A stretch of 64,000 nt of DNA. Source: GCA-2683825 sp965662355 (GTDB taxonomy: Bacteria > Planctomycetota > UBA1135 > GCA-002686595). This document shows, in pieces, positions 18,111-28,576 of the stretch; the first letter of the stretch is position 1, and the number at the start of each line of letters is the position of its first letter. A program made the translations under genes and the position numbers. The notes below the pieces were generated by a model. It saw only the letters and a program-made list of their open reading frames with translations. It ran no database searches and was not told where the DNA came from. Location of the stretch: contig CBFIHP010000023.1 in the NCBI GenBank assembly GCA_965662355.1, forward strand, positions 13,484-77,483. Reading direction: 5' to 3'.

Positions 18111-19088
18111 ATGGGTGCTGACACCGAGAAGCCCACGATCCTCGCGATCACCGTGAACTATGGGACGCCGGTCTTGACCCTGCGGGCCCTGGCATCCCTG
18201 GACGTTGCCCGCCGTGAATTTTCTGGGTTGAGAGCGGTTTGCGTCGACAACGCGTCCCGCGACGACTCCCTGGTGTGCATCGGGGAGGGAATGGAGGCTA
18301 GCGGTTACGGAGGCTGGGCGTCGCTTCTCGCCAGTCCGGTGAACGGCGGATTCGCCGCTGGCAACAACCTGGCCCTGCGGCCGGCCCTGGCAGGGCCCGA
18401 CGCTCCGGACTACGTCCTGCTCCTGAATCCCGATGCGGCCCTGGACCCGGGAGCCCTCGCGGCCCTCGTGGGCCACCTGTCCCAAAACCCCCGGGCGGGG
18501 ATCGTCGGCCCGCGCACGGAGATCGGCCGCGGCAACCACCGCGGGAGCGCCTTTCGCTTTCCCGGCATCCTGAACAGCCTCGACCAGGGCCTCGGCTTCG
18601 GCCCGCTCACCCGTCTACTCTCACGCGTCCAGCTGGCCCCGCCGCCGCGTCCCGAGGCGCACCGTACGGATTGGCTCTCAGGAGGATGCATGTTGATCCG
18701 CCGCGAGGTCTTCGAGCGGGTGGGGCTGTTCGACGAGGCTTTCTTCCTCTACTTCGAGGAAGTCGAGCTGAGCCACCGCGCCCGGGGCGCTGGATTCGAG
18801 TCCTGGTACGTTCCGGAAGGCACGATCCTGCACGATGCCGGTACCGCGACCGGGGTGACCGGCGAGGGCGAGCTCGCACAACGCACTCCTGCGTATTGGT
18901 TCGCCTCGCGCCGCCGCTGCCTGGCCAAGACCCGTGGTCTCCTGGCGGCCTGGGTCGCGGATCTGGCCTGGGTCGTGGGGGCGAGTCTGTACGGCGTGCG
19001 ACGTCTCCTCGGAGCCCCCCGCAAGGATCCGCCCCACTTCTTCCGCGACTTCGTGCGCTTCAACCTGTTGTCGTTTAGGAGCCGATGA
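18111..19088 (+). CDS. Family 2 glycosyltransferase (rhamnosyltransferase-like)
   Basis: A 325-residue GT-A enzyme. It has the nucleotide-sugar site VDNASRDDS (about residue 43), the motif GGFAAGNNLAL, the DXD-like LLNPDAAL, and the acceptor-side GGCMLIRREVFERVGLFDEAFF segment, an order typical of WbbL-like rhamnosyltransferases that build cell-surface glycans. The ATG at 18111 is chosen since the catalytic domain starts right after it (ILAITVNYGTP). It overlaps the next glycosyltransferase gene by ATGA, so the two probably act on the same glycan. Confidence 0.88.
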   Translation: MGADTEKPTILAITVNYGTPVLTLRALASLDVARREFSGLRAVCVDNASRDDSLVCIGEGMEASGYGGWASLLASPVNGGFAAGNNLALRPALAGPDAPDYVLLLNPDAALDPGALAALVGHLSQNPRAGIVGPRTEIGRGNHRGSAFRFPGILNSLDQGLGFGPLTRLLSRVQLAPPPRPEAHRTDWLSGGCMLIRREVFERVGLFDEAFFLYFEEVELSHRARGAGFESWYVPEGTILHDAGTATGVTGEGELAQRTPAYWFASRRRCLAKTRGLLAAWVADLAWVVGASLYGVRRLLGAPRKDPPHFFRDFVRFNLLSFRSR

Positions 19089-20119
19089 AAGGCCCCACGT
19101 CTCGGGTACGACTGCAGGACACGGGCATCGTCGTGATCGGGCGCAACGAGGGCGAGCGTTTGCGTCGCTGTTTGGCGACGTGTCTCCCCCAGGTGCGTCG
19201 CGTGGTCTATGCCGATTCGGGGTCGAGCGACGGAAGTGTGGATCTCGCGCGCGAGCTGGGTGCAAGTGTCGTCGAACTGGACATGTCGATCCCCGGCAAC
19301 GCCGCCCGCGGTCGGAACGCTGGTCTCGAGGCCCTGTTGGCAGCCGAGCCAAGGCTCGCCTACTGCTTATTCATCGATGGCGACTGTGAACTGGTCGAGG
19401 GCTTTCTCGAACGGGCCCGTGAGGCGTTCGAGGGGGATGCGCGGCTCGGTATCGTGTGCGGCCGCCGCTCGGAACTGCGACCACAGGACTCGCTCTACAA
19501 CCGCCTGGTCGATTGCGAGTGGAACACTCCCGTCGGTCCTCTGGACGCGGCCGGTGGCGACGCGCTCGTGGGAGTCAGCGCCTTCCGCGCGGCGGGGGGC
19601 TACGACGAGAACATGAGCTGCGGAGAAGACCCCGAGTTTTCCTACCGCGTCCGTCGGGCCGGCTATGGAATCCTTCGCATCGATGCCGACATGACTCGAC
19701 ACGACGTGGCGCTCGAGCGCTTCGCTGCCTGGTGGAAGCGACACGGTCGGGGAGGCTATGCCTACGCCCACGGCTGTGCCCTGCACTGGCGCGAGCCGGA
19801 GCGCTACAACCTGAAGATCTGCCTCTCTATCGTGACCTACGGCCTGGCCCTGCCCGTCGTGGCCCTCGCCTCGCTTCCATGGCTCGGAGCCCACGCATCC
19901 TGGATGGTGCTTGCCTACGTGCGGCTCGCCTGGCGACTCGCGAGCCATCGACGAGCCCAGGGAGATGCCTTTGGCCCATCGATACTCTACGCAGCCTTCA
20001 TTGTGCCCGGCAAGTTTGCCGAGTGCTTCAACCTGCTGCAGTGCGCACGCGACCTCGTCTTCCGTCGACGCTCGCTCGTGCTGGAGTACAAGGACTACCA
20101 GCGCAAGGAAGCGGCCTAG
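19085..20119 (+). CDS. Family 2 glycosyltransferase
   Basis: A 344-residue GT-A protein with VIGRNEGERL at the N-terminus, YADSGSSDGS (nucleotide binding), the metal motif FIDGDCEL and the acceptor motif CGEDPEFSYRVRRAGY. One or two hydrophobic stretches (ICLSIVTYGLALPVVALASL and the following WMVLAYVRLAW) near residues 240-280 suggest it sits on the inner face of the membrane. It is translationally coupled to the preceding glycosyltransferase. Donor and acceptor cannot be told from the sequence. Confidence 0.85.
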   Translation: MKGPTSRVRLQDTGIVVIGRNEGERLRRCLATCLPQVRRVVYADSGSSDGSVDLARELGASVVELDMSIPGNAARGRNAGLEALLAAEPRLAYCLFIDGDCELVEGFLERAREAFEGDARLGIVCGRRSELRPQDSLYNRLVDCEWNTPVGPLDAAGGDALVGVSAFRAAGGYDENMSCGEDPEFSYRVRRAGYGILRIDADMTRHDVALERFAAWWKRHGRGGYAYAHGCALHWREPERYNLKICLSIVTYGLALPVVALASLPWLGAHASWMVLAYVRLAWRLASHRRAQGDAFGPSILYAAFIVPGKFAECFNLLQCARDLVFRRRSLVLEYKDYQRKEAA

Positions 20120-20133
20120 CCCGATTGGGCTAG
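20116..20133. terminator. Hairpin between convergent genes
   Basis: A perfect 7-bp inverted repeat, CTAGCCC-GATT-GGGCTAG, includes the stop codon of the plus-strand glycosyltransferase and lies 14 bp from the end of mdh. No T-run on either side, so it is only a candidate bidirectional terminator. Confidence 0.4.
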
Positions 20134-20146
20134 CGGCTCATTCCCA

Positions 20147-21142
<996 letters not shown>

Positions 21143-21397
21143 CGAGGTGACTTCGAATCTATCTTTCGGGTTTTTCCTAGGGATCGGAGGGTCCGGACCG
21201 TATTTCGAGACCACCACAGGCTGTTTCGTTTTGCCCCGGACAGCGAACAGTTTGCCCCTTGTGGCACCCGAGAAAAGAGTGGGGCTTGAATTCCACCCCC
21301 CTGATCCCAGAGCTTGTTCCGTGGCCAGGTCCCGTTTTTCTGGTCCGTACCCCCTTCTCCTTCCCCGAATCCCCCGAAAATCCCCTCGGAAGTTCCC

Positions 21398-22582
21398 ATG
21401 GATGGCTCGATGGATGACCCGCCGCCCCGACAGGTAGAGAGCCTGTCGGTGGAGGACGTGCGCGCCCTCCACGACCTCCTGGCCGATCTCGGACAGGCGG
21501 CGCGACGCGTTCGTTTCGACGTGGCGCCCAATCCCTGCGTGGGGGCGTGCGTGCTTTCCTCGGGCGTCGAGGTGGGGCGAGGCTTCCATCTCGAATTCGG
21601 CGGAGCCCACGCCGAGGTGCAGGCCCTGGCCGCGGCGGAGAAGAGTGGGGTTCCGGGCGATCGCTGGGACACCCTCGTCTGCACGCTCGAACCCTGTTCG
21701 AGCCGCGGCAAGACGCCGCCGTGTACGGAAGCCGTCGTCGCTGCTGGAATTCAGCGCGTCGTCGTCGGCGATCTCGACCCGGACCCACGGCATCGCGGAA
21801 CGGGACTGGAGTCCCTGGAAAAGGCCGGAGTCGATGTGCAGCTTCTGCGAGGTCCGAGTTCGCTCGGGCAAGTCGCGCCGCACTTCTTGACGTGGACGCG
21901 TCCGGAACGATTGCGGCGCACGCGACCGTGGACGATCGCGAAGTGGGCCCAGACCCGCACCGGGCAGCTGCGTCCGCCCGGTGACATTGGAGATGGCCGC
22001 TGGATCACCGGACCGACGTCGCTGCGCGAGGTTCATCAGCTGCGCGCGCGTGTCGATGCTATCGTCAGTGCGAGCGGTACCGTGCTGGCAGATGACCCGC
22101 GTCTTACCGTTCGTCCGCCCGCGTTCAGCGACGAACCTCCGCTACGTGTCGTTCTCGATTCCTATCTCCGCACGTCTCCCAGCGCCAAGCTCTTCGAGGA
22201 GCCCGGCGAAGGCGAGGCCGGCGGCGCGGTGCATCTCATTGCCCGCATCGGTTTCGATCCGCGTCGCGCGCGCGAACTGCAACGCGCGGGCGCAACCATC
22301 CACGGCGTGCGCCCCGGTGATGACGGACAACCGTCCTTACGCGAAGTGCAGAGCATCCTTTGGGACCTCGGGGTTCGTCGCGCCATGCTCGAGGCTGGCC
22401 CCACTCTGGTCGGTGCCTACTTCCGTGCCGAGTTGATCGATCAGATACGCGTCTATACGGGCGGGGTCAACGGCGGCGAGGGTCGTGACCTCGCCGAATG
22501 GCTCACGCCGGATCGTTTGATGGAAGTCGAGCACGCCGAGGTCGGCGGCGACGCACGGCTGGATGCCTTCGTCAGGCGCTAG
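21398..22582 (+). CDS. ribD: Bifunctional riboflavin biosynthesis deaminase/reductase RibD
   Basis: Catalyses the second and third steps after GTP cyclohydrolase II in riboflavin synthesis. Residues about 20-150 are the zinc deaminase, with GGAHAEVQAL and the zinc cysteines in EPCSSRGKTPPC. Residues about 175-394 are the NADPH reductase domain (RPWTIAKWAQTRTG, VSASGTVLADDPRLTVR, LEAGPTLVGAYF). The 394-residue length is normal. The start is ATG 21398, with a second in-frame ATG at 21410. No other rib gene is adjacent. The stop codon begins a 22-bp motif repeated at 55600. Confidence 0.93.
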   Translation: MDGSMDDPPPRQVESLSVEDVRALHDLLADLGQAARRVRFDVAPNPCVGACVLSSGVEVGRGFHLEFGGAHAEVQALAAAEKSGVPGDRWDTLVCTLEPCSSRGKTPPCTEAVVAAGIQRVVVGDLDPDPRHRGTGLESLEKAGVDVQLLRGPSSLGQVAPHFLTWTRPERLRRTRPWTIAKWAQTRTGQLRPPGDIGDGRWITGPTSLREVHQLRARVDAIVSASGTVLADDPRLTVRPPAFSDEPPLRVVLDSYLRTSPSAKLFEEPGEGEAGGAVHLIARIGFDPRRARELQRAGATIHGVRPGDDGQPSLREVQSILWDLGVRRAMLEAGPTLVGAYFRAELIDQIRVYTGGVNGGEGRDLAEWLTPDRLMEVEHAEVGGDARLDAFVRR

Positions 22583-22607
22583 CCCGAACGCTTCATGAAC
22601 ACCCACG

Positions 22608-25034
22608 ATGAATAGGGGTGAGCTTGTTCGTGGCGTAGCCCTCTTGTTCGCGTGCGCCTGGTTCTCGGGATGTCGCAGTGGGGGCATCCGCAGCGTCGAG
22701 CCCGTGTCCGAGGAGGCTTCCGTGCGCTTTGCCCAGGTGCGTTCGCTTCCGCGCAACGCGATCGAGGAGCGGGAACATGCCTTGCAGCTCGCCCTCGAGG
22801 TTGTCGCGCTCGAACCCGACTGGATCGCGCCACGACGATTCGTGGACGATGTCATGCGCGAACTCCTGCGCGGTCCGGAGGCCCTTGCCAGGCGTCGTGC
22901 GGATCTGTCCCTCGCGCCCGACGATCCGGCGCAGTTGTATCTCGTCGGGCGTTTGGAAGGGCCCGCAGGAAAGCAGGAGCTCGAGCGGGCCGCGCGAGTC
23001 GGCGACGGGGCCTGGATGCAACACGGCCGGGCCTGGAATCATTTCATGGACGGTTCGCCGAAGAGCGCCGCGCGCTATGGCCAACGTGCGCTGGATCGCG
23101 CCCGCGACCCTTATGAGCGGGCCTTCTTCTCGCGCGTACTCTCGCGCTATTACGCTGCCCTCGGGCGGGAGGAGAGTTCCCGTGAAGTGCTGTTCGACGC
23201 CACGAATGCCGGTGATCTGGAGCCTGTCGATGCGGCCGAGCTAGCGCTCCTCTTGCTCGAGACCTTCCTGCAATCCGAGGAGATAAACGAGGTCGACTTC
23301 GGGTTCGACGAGGGCTTGAAGGCTCTGGCTCTCAGCGACGACAAGGGCTTGCTAGCGATCTTCGGGGTCTTGTGGGCGGCGCGTGCGGTTGTCAGTGGTG
23401 CCGAGGATGCGCTCCTCGGTGCCCTACGCTCCCATACGGGTCCCGTGGCGAGCCGAATTCGCGCTCGCATCCACTTGCAGCGAGGCTCGTACTCCCTGGC
23501 CTTGGCCGCACTGGGAGAGGCCGAGATCGAATGGCCCAACACCCAGGAGTGGCGCAAGGCCCGCATGGCAGTGGGGGATGCGCGTGGCGCCATCGAGGAT
23601 TGGCTCACGCAGTTACCTGCCCAGGTGGTCGACGCCCAGGGCATGCCCCTCGACGACTCCCTACGACGGCTCGCGAATGCCGCTCGCCAGGACGATGTCG
23701 AGACACTCGCGACCGCCCTTCTCGTCTGCGGCTGGTTCGAGGAATTGAGCGGGTTGTGCGAGGAGCTGTCACGGACCCGGCCGGCACTGGCGTTGACGCT
23801 GGACGCCCATGCAGCGGTCGGTCGCGCGGCCCTGCACGGGACCCACGGTTTGTTGAAACGTCTGGACGAGGGCGGCGAGGTTGGGCTCGTCGGTCGCTCC
23901 GGTGTCGACGGTGAGCTCGGCAGCAAAGGCAGGGGGCTCGAGGATCTGCTCGCGGCCATGCAGCCCTACTTCAGCGCCTGGGACCAGGTGCAAAACGGTA
24001 CCGAGAGCTTCGGTCGCCTGCAGGACACGCCGCGTTTCTCCTTCGGCCCCTTCGCCAACATGGTGCACCCTGGACCCACGTTCTCCGCCTGGGACGAGCG
24101 CTCGGGGCGCGGGAAGGCAGGCCAGCGTGTCCCCGGTCTGGCGAGTGCCTTGGCCTCCATGGGCCGCTTTGGAGTCTTCGGTCGAGCGCCGGGCCTGGGC
24201 GGTCCGGACGGGACGATTCTTCGCCGCCTGCACATCGAGGAGATCGCCAAGACGCAACTCGGGGTCGAATTCGAAGGCACCGTCGCGTGGTGTGAGGGCC
24301 TCGACATTCCCTCGCGTCCCGCTCGACGCGGTGCCGGGATCACGGGCGCAGCGTTGCACGAGGGGTACTGGATCGACATCGAGGGCATTCGCAGCGAAGC
24401 CCGCAACTGGAAGACGCTCGAGCGGACGTGGTTGCGCGAGGCTCCCGAAGCCATGCGCACGGCGCTCGAAGATCGCGGCCCCATGCGCAGGTCCGGCGAG
24501 CCCTTCGAGTTTGCAGCGAATCCCCTGGGCGAGGCGAGCCGCGTTCGCCTCGCCGTGCTGCGAGACCGCGCGACCCTGGGTGAGAGCGTTACCCTCGAGG
24601 ATCTCATCGAGGTCACGGCGCGCCACGAAGAGGGTCACCTGATGGACCGCGTACGCTATCTGCCGATCACGAAGAACATCCTGCGGGGTCTCGGGCTGCT
24701 GATCCAGGGGGGCTTTTCCGCGGGGGGTGTTGCACGCCGCCTCGAGTATCGAGCCCAGCTGGTCGCGCTCTGCGTCAGCGAGGACGCGCGAATTGCTTTG
24801 TCGGACATCCTGGCGGCCGCCGAGTTCGGCGGTAGCGTCACCTCCCATGCCGCGGCGTATACCGGTCTTTTGGATGACCTTCTGGGCATCCTTGCACGGG
24901 ACGAGGCTGTCCGTGCTTCCCCGGGCATGGACCGGGAACGCTTCCTGATCTTCCAGCTACACTTCCTGGACTCCAGCACCATCCGCCGGGCCGCGCGCAA
25001 ACTGGCCCGGGCCGAAGCCGTGGCCCGACGATAA
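22608..25034 (+). CDS. Large lipoprotein with TPR-like helices and an HExxH metallopeptidase-like motif
   Basis: An 808-residue exported protein with lipoprotein signal (WFSGC near residue 22). Residues about 50-460 are helical and TPR-like. Around residue 673 the sequence TARHEEGHLMD holds an HExxH motif (His673, Glu674, His677), and 36 residues later RLEYRAQ offers a candidate third ligand (Glu713), the layout of gluzincin zinc peptidases. I do not recognise the family, so peptidase activity is inference. It may cut or remodel envelope proteins. The gene follows ribD by 25 bp, and its stop directly abuts that of the convergent aminotransferase with no spacer. Confidence 0.8.
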   Translation: MNRGELVRGVALLFACAWFSGCRSGGIRSVEPVSEEASVRFAQVRSLPRNAIEEREHALQLALEVVALEPDWIAPRRFVDDVMRELLRGPEALARRRADLSLAPDDPAQLYLVGRLEGPAGKQELERAARVGDGAWMQHGRAWNHFMDGSPKSAARYGQRALDRARDPYERAFFSRVLSRYYAALGREESSREVLFDATNAGDLEPVDAAELALLLLETFLQSEEINEVDFGFDEGLKALALSDDKGLLAIFGVLWAARAVVSGAEDALLGALRSHTGPVASRIRARIHLQRGSYSLALAALGEAEIEWPNTQEWRKARMAVGDARGAIEDWLTQLPAQVVDAQGMPLDDSLRRLANAARQDDVETLATALLVCGWFEELSGLCEELSRTRPALALTLDAHAAVGRAALHGTHGLLKRLDEGGEVGLVGRSGVDGELGSKGRGLEDLLAAMQPYFSAWDQVQNGTESFGRLQDTPRFSFGPFANMVHPGPTFSAWDERSGRGKAGQRVPGLASALASMGRFGVFGRAPGLGGPDGTILRRLHIEEIAKTQLGVEFEGTVAWCEGLDIPSRPARRGAGITGAALHEGYWIDIEGIRSEARNWKTLERTWLREAPEAMRTALEDRGPMRRSGEPFEFAANPLGEASRVRLAVLRDRATLGESVTLEDLIEVTARHEEGHLMDRVRYLPITKNILRGLGLLIQGGFSAGGVARRLEYRAQLVALCVSEDARIALSDILAAAEFGGSVTSHAAAYTGLLDDLLGILARDEAVRASPGMDRERFLIFQLHFLDSSTIRRAARKLARAEAVARR

Positions 25035-26159
25035 CTAGGTTTTCTCGAGGTGCCGCTCGGCGGCCGCCAGCAGCGTCTCCAGGGCCTCCTCGGTGTGATC
25101 GCCCATGTGCCCGATGCGGAAGGTCTCGCCCTTCAGTGGTCCGTAGCCGTTGCCGATCTCGAAGCCATCTTGCTTCAATCCGGACACGAGGGCGCCTACA
25201 TCCAGGCTCGCGCCTGAAAGGCAGCTGACGGTCGGCGAGGACAGCTCGCGCGCGGGGAAGGGTTCGATACCGTGGCCCGCGGCCCACGCGAGTGTGCGCT
25301 CGCGCATGCGCTCGTGCTTCTCGAAGCGGGCGCGCCAGGCGTCGACTCCGGTCTTCGTGCGTTCCGCTGTGGGCAGCGTCGTGCCGGCAGCGATGTCTTC
25401 GAGCTGCTGCGCCAAGGCGGCGTAGTGCGAAATGCACGGCGTCGTCGGCGTCTTGCGTGCGGCGTGCCCCTCGATCGTGCGTACGGGATCCAGATACCAG
25501 CTCGTGCGCTTCCGTTCGCGGGCCTGCTGCAGGTAACGCCCGGAAGCACACATGACCGTGATGCCGGGCGGGAGTGCGATGGCCTTGTTGATTCCGGCCA
25601 GGGCGAAGTCGATACCGTTTCGATCGAAGTCGAGGGGGCACCCGGCGATGGCGCTGACGACATCGACGAGCAGGAGCGTGTTCGGCGAGCTCGAGAGTGC
25701 ACGCGCCACAGGCGCGAGGGGAGTGAGGACACCGGTCGAGGTCTCGTTCACTACGAGCGTCAGCGCATCGAACGTGCCCAGCGCCAGCGCTTCCCCGAGA
25801 CGCGCCTCCGAGATGGCATCACCCCATTCGACCTCGAGCGACGTGACGTCCTTTTCCATGACCTGGGCGATGTCGCGCCAACGCTTCGAGAACGCGCCGT
25901 TCACGACGCACAGGACGCGCGGCCCCACGGCGCTCAGCGAGCCCTCCATCATGGCGGTGGCACTGTGCGTTCCGACGGCCACCTGGGAGGCCGAGCTCTC
26001 ATCCAGGCCGAAGGCCAATCGCAGCCCGGGATCGATGCGTTCGATCAGCTCGATCATGCCTTTCGAACGATGTCCGATCGGGGGGTGGGCCAGTAGCTGT
26101 AGCAGTTCCGGGCGCACGTGGGTCGGCCCGGGGATCCAGAGACTTTCGCGGGTATTCAT
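25035..26159 (-). CDS. Class V aminotransferase, probable phosphoserine aminotransferase of the serine cluster
   Basis: A 374-residue PLP enzyme of the alanine-glyoxylate/serine-pyruvate type. It opens with WIPGPTHVRPELL, has VVNETSTGVLTP, the cofactor Asp in LLVDVVSAIAG and the Schiff-base Lys192 in AGINKAIALPPG. Its start overlaps the serB stop by ATGA, and serA lies just upstream, so it most likely transaminates 3-phosphohydroxypyruvate, replacing a classical SerC. Classical SerC is a different subgroup, hence the gene name is withheld. The alternative is a glyoxylate/alanine transaminase that happens to be co-encoded. Confidence 0.85.
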   Translation of the reverse strand: MNTRESLWIPGPTHVRPELLQLLAHPPIGHRSKGMIELIERIDPGLRLAFGLDESSASQVAVGTHSATAMMEGSLSAVGPRVLCVVNGAFSKRWRDIAQVMEKDVTSLEVEWGDAISEARLGEALALGTFDALTLVVNETSTGVLTPLAPVARALSSSPNTLLLVDVVSAIAGCPLDFDRNGIDFALAGINKAIALPPGITVMCASGRYLQQARERKRTSWYLDPVRTIEGHAARKTPTTPCISHYAALAQQLEDIAAGTTLPTAERTKTGVDAWRARFEKHERMRERTLAWAAGHGIEPFPARELSSPTVSCLSGASLDVGALVSGLKQDGFEIGNGYGPLKGETFRIGHMGDHTEEALETLLAAAERHLEKT

Positions 26160-26884
26160 TTCAAGAGGGATGCATGTTCTGGGCGCGCGCCCAGGGTTTC
26201 GATTTCCTCCGGCGACAAGAGCAGCGTGAGGAGCGCGCGGAAGTCGGGCTCGATGCAGTGGATGCGTGCTTCACGGAAGACCTGCTCGCGACGTTCGACT
26301 CCGCCGAAGGCGATGAAGCGAGCGACGTCACCGGCGGCCTCGAGATCGGTCAGGCCGTCCCCGATGAGGGCCATCGGATGGTCGGCTGGGTCCTTGCCTA
26401 TGTGGCGCAAGAGCTCCGGTTTGCCTCCGCTGCGGGCCAGGGGCGAGGTGGCGTCGAAACCGGCGTAGTCACCCTTGTCATCGAAGTAGATGTCCACCGC
26501 ATGCGCCTCTTCGATCCCCAGATGCCGGGCGACGGCCGTCACGGGGGGAAGCAAGCCCCCGGAGACGACGACGACCCGTTTACCGAGATCCAGCAGGCAG
26601 CGCACCAGGGCTTTCACGTTGGGCAGCAGCGTTTCGATGTAGCGCTCTCCGACTCGGTCGACCTGCTCTCGTGTCGGCCGCACGAGCTCGAGCCGCCGGG
26701 CGTAGACCTCCTCGAGCGGTGCTCCACCGCCCATGGCCTGGGTCGTCAATGCTTCCAGCTCGCGCGCCTGTTCCTCACCGGCGAGTTCACAAATTCCCTC
26801 GATCGAGGACAGCGTCGAATCGCAGTCGAAGACGATGGTTGCGTAAGGGGGTGCGCTGTCGGAGAGCATGGCTACCGGGGGCAA
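26156..26884 (-). CDS. serB: Phosphoserine phosphatase (HAD family)
   Basis: A 242-residue HAD hydrolase with nucleophile Asp20 and acid Asp22 in VFDCDSTLSSIEG, the SGG motif in VVVSGGLLPP (motif II), and a C-terminal metal motif ALIGDGLTDLEAA. The STLSSIEGICELA extension after the DxD and the helical cap match SerB. It lies 7 bp after serA and overlaps the aminotransferase gene, completing the route from 3-phosphoglycerate to serine in one transcription unit. An alternative start at residue 6 (Met) exists. Confidence 0.88.
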   Translation of the reverse strand: MPPVAMLSDSAPPYATIVFDCDSTLSSIEGICELAGEEQARELEALTTQAMGGGAPLEEVYARRLELVRPTREQVDRVGERYIETLLPNVKALVRCLLDLGKRVVVVSGGLLPPVTAVARHLGIEEAHAVDIYFDDKGDYAGFDATSPLARSGGKPELLRHIGKDPADHPMALIGDGLTDLEAAGDVARFIAFGGVERREQVFREARIHCIEPDFRALLTLLLSPEEIETLGARPEHASLLK

Positions 26885-26891
26885 CTGCAGG

Positions 26892-28505
26892 CTACAAGCG
26901 GATCAATTGAGCCTTCTCGATCGCTTCGAGCTGTGCGACCTCGTCGATCGCTTCCTGGGGCGGATCCTCGTAGAGGGTGAGAAATCCGTACGCCAGCTCG
27001 TCCGAGCCCTCGGGCGAAGGGCCGAGCTCGAGTCGGCGAATGTTCACCTGATGGCGGCCTAGCACCTGGCCGATGGCGCCGAGGACTCCGGGCAAGTCCC
27101 GGTGGCGCGTGGCCAGGAGCGGGCCGCGAAGCGGCAGATCGAGGTGCACGTCCCCGATGGAGGTTATCCGCGGATTGCTGCCGAAGACGGCGCCGCGCAC
27201 TCTGTGCGTTTTGCCCCCGGTACGTTCGCTCGCGCTGACGCGGATCTCCCCCTGGCGGAAGTCCGCTTCCTCCGAGGAGTTTTCGAGCACGAAAATGCCG
27301 CGCTCCCGGGCCAGGGCAGGTGCGTTGACGAAGTTCACGGAGGTGTCGAGCGAGTGCCGCAAGCAGCCGACGAGAAAGGCCAGGCGCAGGTGCTCGACAC
27401 CAAAACGGGTGACGTCGCCAGCGACCTCGAACTCGACCTTGCGTATCGGGCCGCCGATCTTCTGGGCCAGGAAACTACCGAGCTTCTCGGCCAGGAGCAG
27501 GAAGGGCGCCAGCTCGTGTCGATCCTCCGTCGGGAGCGAGGGCGCGTTCAGTGCGTTCTGGGCAACGCCGTCGAGCAAGAAGGTGGAGATCTCCTCGGCG
27601 ATGTCGACGGCCACGCGTAGCTGGGCTTCCTCCGATGATGCGCCCAGGTGGGGTGTCAACAGAACGTCATCGCGCTGCAGGAGCGGGTGATCCTTGGGGG
27701 GCGGCTCCTCGAGGAAGACATCGAAAGCCGCTCCGGCCAGGCGCCCCGAGTTGAGTGCATCCAGGACGGCTTCCTCGTCGACGACACCGCCGCGCGAGAC
27801 GTGGATCAAGCGAGCGCCATTCTTGATCTTGGCCAGGCTCTTCCAGGAGATCATGTTGCGCGTGGAGTCGGTCAGCGGCACGTGCAGGCTGACGAAGTCA
27901 CTCCGTGCGAGTAGCTCGTTCAGCGCGAGCAGTTCGACGCCAGGCACGGAGGTCGATGCGCAGTCGACATCCAGATAGGGGTCGTGACCGCAGACCTTCA
28001 TCCCGAGGCCGCGACCCCGTTCCGCGACGAGTCGCCCGATACGCCCGAGGCCGACAACGCCCAGGGTCTTGCCGGCGATTTCGGTGCCGATCAGGAGTTT
28101 TTTCTTCCAGGTCCCGCTGCGAACCATGCGATCGGCGCGCGGCAAGTGACGAGACATGCCCATCAAGAGCGCGATGGCGAGCTCCGCGGTGGTCATGGCA
28201 TTTCCGCGCGGCGTGTTTGCAACGACGATGCCGCGTTCGGTGGCCGCATCCAGGTCGATGTTGTCCACGCCGATACCCGCGCGCCCGATGACGCGCAGGT
28301 GCTTTGCACCTTCGATGACCTTGCGGGTGATCTTCGATGCGGAGCGAACGACGATCGCGTCGACCTCGGACGCTGCTTCGATCAGGGCCTCGGGCGAGAG
28401 CCCGGTGCGGACCTCCGGTTCGAGTCCGCGTCGTCGAAAGACCTCCATGGCAACGGGGTCGAGCTCGTCGGCGATGAGAATGCGTGGCTGGCGGTTTTCT
28501 TTCAC
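26892..28505 (-). CDS. serA: D-3-phosphoglycerate dehydrogenase with ACT domain
   Basis: First enzyme of serine synthesis. The 537-residue protein is the long form: catalytic/NAD domains (GRAGIGVDNIDL, Rossmann GLGRIGRLVAERG, catalytic Arg in VSRGGVVDEE, His in LLTPHLGASSEEA) followed by an intervening domain and a C-terminal ACT domain starting near LATRHRDLPGVLGAIGQVL (about residue 470). The ACT domain suggests feedback by serine. It leads serB and the aminotransferase; ruvA ends 71 bp upstream. Confidence 0.95.
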   Translation of the reverse strand: MKENRQPRILIADELDPVAMEVFRRRGLEPEVRTGLSPEALIEAASEVDAIVVRSASKITRKVIEGAKHLRVIGRAGIGVDNIDLDAATERGIVVANTPRGNAMTTAELAIALLMGMSRHLPRADRMVRSGTWKKKLLIGTEIAGKTLGVVGLGRIGRLVAERGRGLGMKVCGHDPYLDVDCASTSVPGVELLALNELLARSDFVSLHVPLTDSTRNMISWKSLAKIKNGARLIHVSRGGVVDEEAVLDALNSGRLAGAAFDVFLEEPPPKDHPLLQRDDVLLTPHLGASSEEAQLRVAVDIAEEISTFLLDGVAQNALNAPSLPTEDRHELAPFLLLAEKLGSFLAQKIGGPIRKVEFEVAGDVTRFGVEHLRLAFLVGCLRHSLDTSVNFVNAPALARERGIFVLENSSEEADFRQGEIRVSASERTGGKTHRVRGAVFGSNPRITSIGDVHLDLPLRGPLLATRHRDLPGVLGAIGQVLGRHQVNIRRLELGPSPEGSDELAYGFLTLYEDPPQEAIDEVAQLEAIEKAQLIRL

Positions 28506-28576
28506 GGTAGCGGTTCGCCTTCCCCGGCACAGGTTGCGGGGAGTTTGGGTGGTGGTGGACGCACGCCCCCCCAGAT

